From positions 23,114,186 to 23,178,185 of the forward strand of contig CM029370.1 in the NCBI GenBank assembly GCA_017165825.1: a stretch of 64,000 bases of DNA, written 5' to 3'. Shown one piece after another: positions 60,601 to 64,000 of the stretch (the stretch's first letter is position 1; every line of letters begins with the position of its first letter). This DNA comes from Hepsetus odoe (lineage: Eukaryota; Chordata; Actinopteri; Characiformes; Hepsetidae). The translations under genes were made by a program, and so were the position numbers. Under the pieces are notes generated by a model. That model was not told the origin of the DNA, did not search any database, and was given only the letters and a program-made list of their open reading frames with translations.

Positions 60601-62630
60601 TGTGCACACATTGTAATTCTCTGTGTGTGTTCTCTTTTGTTTGGACTGGAAACTCTTCAAAAAAAAAAAAAAAAAAACCAACTTATTTATATGAAGATTT
60701 TGTTTAAATAAATTGCATCAAAATAGAAGAATTACACACCATTATAGGTTATTAAAAACAAACATCTTGGGAGAAACATATAAACCTTTGACCCTGTGCT
60801 TTACAGCAGCAGGTGGAGGTGAATGGCACAGCAGGCTGTAAGCGGAAGCTCCAGGAGCTGGAGGAATCCTTTGGTGAAGGCTCATGTTCAGGCTGCAGGC
60901 TTGGGGAGTTGAAGGGCTCCGGGCAGAGCAGAGCTCAGCAGGGGGCTGTCTTCTGGCCCTCCGCCTGGCGCAACAAACTCTGCTCCTGCACCAACTGCAA
61001 GGTAAAACACACAAAGACTTAGAATAAATGAATTAAACTCCTGACTGAACTTGGGTATACACTGAACCTAGATTTGATTAGCTGGATTACTGCTTTTCAG
61101 ATCATTACTGCATTCATGCCCAATTCCATTTCAGCCCTTACCCCTACCGCTCTGTTACTGCTGGCACATTCACTTTAGGGGTAGGCTGGCCCAATTCATT
61201 TCGGGATAGAGGGATAGGTTGGCCCAATTCATTTCGGGATAGATGTAAGTGTGAGGGCAACCTGGCCTTCCAAACTGAGGTTTTCAAAGGGCACACTTCA
61301 AATGGAGATTTCTAGAATGCTTTCACTGGCTATGCAAGCAATGAAAGGTACCTACTAATGTAAATAGTCCCTCTTCTTAGAGATTTTTTAAAATGACCAA
61401 ATCCATTTTAACATGTTACGGTCCTTTTTTTTTTTTTTTCCCTCTTCTTCACTAGAAGCATTTAAATGGTGGTAAAGTAAAGATGGCTGTATGCTGACGT
61501 CATGGCAACTGCACAGATGGAATTGAGCTGATGTCTCGGAAGCTAAATGGCTAACATTAAATTGACCTGTCTGATTTGAGCAGGATGATCCTAAATATTG
61601 ACAGTCTTTGAGTTCATATAGCGCCATGAATCCAGCAGGGAGATTGTTGAACTTTACAGTTTCTGTAATTTGTCATTTTTATTAATATCAGCTCAGACAG
61701 TATGCTTTCCTTGTGCTCTCTTCAAACATGTATTTAGATGCCCTATCAACAGATAAACAGGAAATATTTTGGGTTGTAATGTCAAGTAAAAACTATCAAT
61801 AGGCTGTCACTGCAGACTGGCAGGGTTGTCCTATTCTCTAGGTGAAAATTTCAATCCCTGACCTTTATGAATAGTTCCAAGGGGGACAATTAAAAAAACA
61901 AGGGGTAAAGATAAAAATAAGAAGTGGGATTGGGCCATAGGAGAATACAATTTTGCTTAATGAGGAATAACTATTGATTGAGAACATTGAACATGTTGCC
62001 GTTTAATGCCCTCCCTGCAGAACAAGTTTGCGCATGCCGGAATGGGCTTCCTCCTAGATGAGACTGATACTGTCCTTGCCTATGAGAACAAAGGCAAAAC
62101 CACAGAGCAGGTGGGCGGGGCTGAGGGTCGTGACCCTTTGATGTCTGCCCTGAACAACCTGAATCGTGTTCAGCAGCTGGAGATAATTCATGGTGAGAAG
62201 AGACAGTTGAGTCTGTAAAGTTTTGTTTAGAATAAATTTTATTTTAATGCTGTGCCTCGAATACCCAGTAAGCATATTACTCCAAACTAATCTGCCACTA
62301 AATTGGCTGTGATTATTATTTTTTATTGTAATTATTATTCCATATCTCTTTTCCAGAGTATAATGACATGAAGACCGAGCTGAAGGATTACTTGCAAAGA
62401 TTTGCAGCCGAGGGCAAGGTATATTGCTTTGTTTATTACAGTGCATGCAATTAGCTCTGTTCTTCTGAAGTTACATTGAGACTCGTTGCAATACATTTTA
62501 TTCCTGCAGGTGGTGACCCCAGAAGACATACGCCACTTCTTTGAGCAGCAGCAGACTCGTAAAAGACGACGGGCCAATGCTGGTCAATACTATTGCAGTT
62601 GAACAGACCATAAGCAAAACCATATCATGA
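54677..62630 (+). CDS. ubr7: UBR7 E3 ubiquitin ligase (apparent frameshift in last exon)
   Basis: Exons: 54677-54808, 55848-55981, 56335-56395, 56480-56575, 56665-56718, 56972-57077, 57281-57393, 60807-61001, 62021-62192, 62357-62418 and 62511 on. UBR7 carries a UBR-box zinc finger and a PHD finger and is reported to ubiquitinate histone H2B. Seen: 'VSLVDVLEEDEELEQEA'; the UBR box at about residues 46-112 ('YACNTCTPKGGEPAGICLAC', 'RNFRCDCGN'); the PHD finger at about 128-190 ('YCTCNRPYPDPEDE', 'CVVCEDWLHGR'); an acidic linker; and 'YNDMKTELKDYLQRF'. The first 375 residues are in frame. The last exon then reads out of the family frame: as given it runs 39 residues to a stop at 62628-62630. The expected C-terminus, ending YYCS at 62602, is in another frame. 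Kozak context at the ATG is good. Confidence 0.95.
55000..55347. repeat. Fragment of 'TGTCCAAAAGT'-ended repeat
   Basis: It ends 'CTGCATACTTTTGGACAGTA', as the repeat at 15120-15560 does. Only the right end is clear. In ubr7 intron 1. Confidence 0.4.
57891..58115 (+). repeat. tRNA-derived SINE, family A (copy 6, plus strand)
   Basis: The only plus-strand copy: head 'GTGGCAGCGGCGGCCTAGTG', middle 'CTTGAGCAAGTTACTGTCCC', 'GCTGCCCTCTGCTGC' (58017-58031, complement of the CTCF-like core), and tail 'GACTAGTCACTTTCACTTT'. In the large ubr7 intron 7. Confidence 0.82.
58441..58457. repeat. Poly(C) run
   Basis: About 17 C in ubr7 intron 7. Confidence 0.85.
59194..59448 (-). repeat. tRNA-derived SINE, family A (copy 7)
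   Basis: Tail 'AAATGAAAGTGACTATTTTT', CTCF-like core 'GCAGCAGGGGGCAGC' (59294-59308), and a head ending 'TAGGCCACCGCTGCCCC'. In ubr7 intron 7, 12 bases from a tRNA-Gly-like sequence. Confidence 0.83.
59461..59530 (-). pseudogene. tRNA-Gly(GCC) pseudogene
   Basis: On the minus strand this reads 'TTGGTTCGGTGGTAGAATTC' then 'TCGCCTGCCACACAGGAG', clearly tRNA-Gly with anticodon GCC. It is broken: only 4 of 7 acceptor-stem pairs form, the anticodon stem has two mismatches, and the T-loop TTC is TCC. No CCA tail or terminator T run was seen. A tRNA-Gly-headed SINE fragment is the alternative. Confidence 0.75.
60030..60612 (+). mobile_element. Tc1-like transposon, 3' fragment
   Basis: The transposase C-terminal part is readable with a stop and shifts: 'TMIFMQDNAPSHA' holds the second catalytic Asp of the DDE triad; then 'LNTVWEAVVAAAQKADRQQV', 'KKLTESMNGRLMTVIEKKGG' and 'YIGH' with a stop at 60384-60386. 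The right end is 'GCCTAATAATTGTGCACACA', a terminal sequence common in fish Tc1 elements. The N-terminal half and a matching left end are missing. In ubr7 intron 7. Confidence 0.85.
61183..61246. repeat. Tandem duplication, 33-base period
   Basis: 'GGCCCAATTCATTTCGGGAT' occurs twice at a 33-base spacing, in ubr7 intron 8. Confidence 0.85.
62511..62602 (+). other. ubr7: Last ubr7 exon with apparent 1-base deletion
   Basis: The preceding exon ends on a whole codon before GTATAT, and the acceptor TTCCTGCAG is clear. From 62511 the frame gives VVTQKTYATS, not the family's ending. From 62522 the frame one step over reads 'EDIRHFFEQQQTRKRRR', then 'ANAGQYYCS' and a stop at 62600-62602, matching UBR7. 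One base is missing between 62511 and 62522, most simply in the CCC run at 62518-62520. A sequencing or assembly error is as likely as a real variant. Confidence 0.85.
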
Positions 62631-63569
62631 TCTGCCAGCTACATGTTGATCCCAGCCTCCCTGCCCCCTCCTTCTGTCCCTGCTCAACTGAACCTCTTCC
62701 ACACCCGTTATCTTTTTTTTTATAAAATATGCAGACATGACTCTAGAGACCATTACAATCTTTTGTTTTAGAGCTCGTTAAGGGTGGGTTATGCATCTGG
62801 TTGGTTATTCCCAAAGATTTTTCCTCTTTGAACGGTCATTTTCAGCAGGGTACGAGTTGGAGCCGCACAATTTTTGCGTGTGCATTTCAGGGCTTGTTTC
62901 AGCATCAGGTTTCCCACTTCTGTAGTGACCTTTGATACTCTGGTGGAAAATAAGACTGATACAGGAAAAGCAGTTCTCTGAGATGCCTTGTGAATATCAA
63001 TGCCCATGTATTCCTCAGGACTTCTCTCTTGTAGCAGTTGACAATACAGCCATTTTATACCTTGACAGTGCGTAGCTGATTAGAAAGATGAACGTCACAT
63101 TTAAAATCAGTAAATCTGCGTGAGGCGATAAAGATGGAAGGTTCATGGACATGATGTGTTTGGGGCCAATATCTGTCAAACCTTTAGCTTATTAGCACTG
63201 GGAAAGCCCAGTCACACAAACACTTATGCATATTGAATACCTTAGCCAGTCATTATGTGATCTTTGCATGGGTTTAAGGCTAAAGGTATGAGCTCCAGTT
63301 AGGATGTTTTTGCATGATTCTCACTGGTGTTGGAAACTTGACATGTCCTGAATAGGTTTCACCATGGCCGTTTTTTCAGGCCTAATACTGACGGGGAAGG
63401 ATGAGTGGATGGATGTCAGTGTAAGTGTAATTACCCTAAAAACACATCCCACTGGGGCTTTAAGTAGTCCAAGCCATTTGATGACAGTTGTGACCAATTA
63501 GTAATTTTATTATGATTGTTTTATCTGTTTACTTTGTAGATCTGTTACTTTGTACATGTATCTTTGAGA

Positions 63570-63575
63570 AATAAA
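63570..63575 (+). terminator. ubr7: Poly(A) signal AATAAA for ubr7
   Basis: Canonical signal just under 1 kb after the expected ubr7 stop codon, followed by T/GT-rich sequence ('CAATTTCTTTGTCATGTTC'), as expected downstream of a cleavage site. Confidence 0.65.
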
Positions 63576-63599
63576 CATTAATTCTTTCAATTTCTTTGT

Positions 63600-64000
63600 C
63601 ATGTTCAAGAGTCACAATAAGAGGTAATTAGGAACCATGAAATAAAACCGATTAAATTGAATAGAAACCAATTCTTTTTCAGAAAAAAGGCCCAGAAGGA
63701 AGACTGAATATAATGTAATCAGAAAATAAAAGTGATAGAGCAGTGCTCAGACTTGTCAGGTCACCATCTGAGCTGGCTTGGACAGACTGATCTCCGGGAT
63801 CTGAACAGTGATAGCAGGAAGTGTAGCAAGGTGGTGGCTTGTGAATAAGCAGTGGATATTGATTGTTTCTGGTAAATGCTGCAAAAATCTACTTGATGCA
63901 CTGATATTACCAGAACACCACTGACCGTGGAGGACACACCTGACACCTGACACCTGAAAATTGGTAATAACTATGGATTTCATTTCTGGGTTACTCACAC
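63600..64000. other. Right edge, unassigned
   Basis: No gene is recognised. A minus-strand open frame at 63998-63756 has no recognisable domain. By synteny with human the next gene would be btbd7 on the minus strand, so this could be its 3' UTR, but nothing in the sequence proves it. Confidence 0.4.

Noticed and set aside
63756..63998. Minus-strand 80-codon frame at the right edge as a btbd7 exon
   Set aside because: No recognisable domain or clear splice sites. Synteny alone is not enough to call it.
1..64000. CRISPR array, operon, phage or toxin-antitoxin system
   Set aside because: The repeats are microsatellites, SINEs and transposons, and the genes are spliced vertebrate genes. Nothing here is prokaryotic.

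Overview
This is vertebrate nuclear DNA, almost certainly from a teleost fish. The genes are split into short exons with GT-AG introns. The sequence is AT-rich and full of microsatellites. It carries Tc1-like transposons, tRNA-derived SINEs and an L2/CR1/Rex-type LINE of kinds common in teleosts. No prokaryotic, viral or CRISPR system is present. The species cannot be named from the sequence; the repeats would suit an otophysan fish, but that is a weak inference.

Six protein-coding genes are supported. (1) 471-5824, + strand: the 3' exons of a phospholipase B1-like gene, cut by the left edge. (2) 11294-22499, +: chga, chromogranin A, complete in eight coding exons, with a TATA box and CRE-like site upstream. 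(3) 48040-24481, -: itpk1, inositol-tetrakisphosphate 1-kinase, complete in ten coding exons including one of 25 nt. (4) 50890-51312, +: lyset/tmem251, single coding exon. (5) 54237-53306, -: gon7, a KEOPS subunit, two exons. (6) 54677-about 62602, +: ubr7, eleven exons, with an apparent one-base deletion in the last.

The order and relative orientation chga(+) - itpk1(-) - lyset(+) - gon7(-) - ubr7(+) match human 14q32, so this is an old conserved block. chga and itpk1 are tail to tail, as are lyset and gon7. gon7 and ubr7 are head to head across 439 bp holding E2F, octamer and ETS-like sites. The genes do not form a pathway: secretory-granule biogenesis (chga), inositol phosphate signalling (itpk1), the mannose-6-phosphate lysosomal route (lyset), tRNA t6A modification (gon7) and ubiquitin ligation (ubr7).

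The rest is introns and intergenic DNA. It holds at least seven copies of one tRNA-derived SINE family (A), most with a CTCF-like core; four of a second (B), two forming an inverted pair inside chga; two of a third (C) with the widespread 'GCTCTGGATAAGAGCGTCTG' tail; two deleted Tc1 elements and one Tc1 3' fragment; a LINE 3' end; a family with 'TGTCCAAAAGT' termini; a 202-bp direct duplication in itpk1; and a tRNA-Gly pseudogene. I found no previously undescribed biological system. The most useful leads are the ubr7 frameshift, the SINE-borne CTCF-like motifs, the chga inverted SINE pair and the itpk1 duplication.
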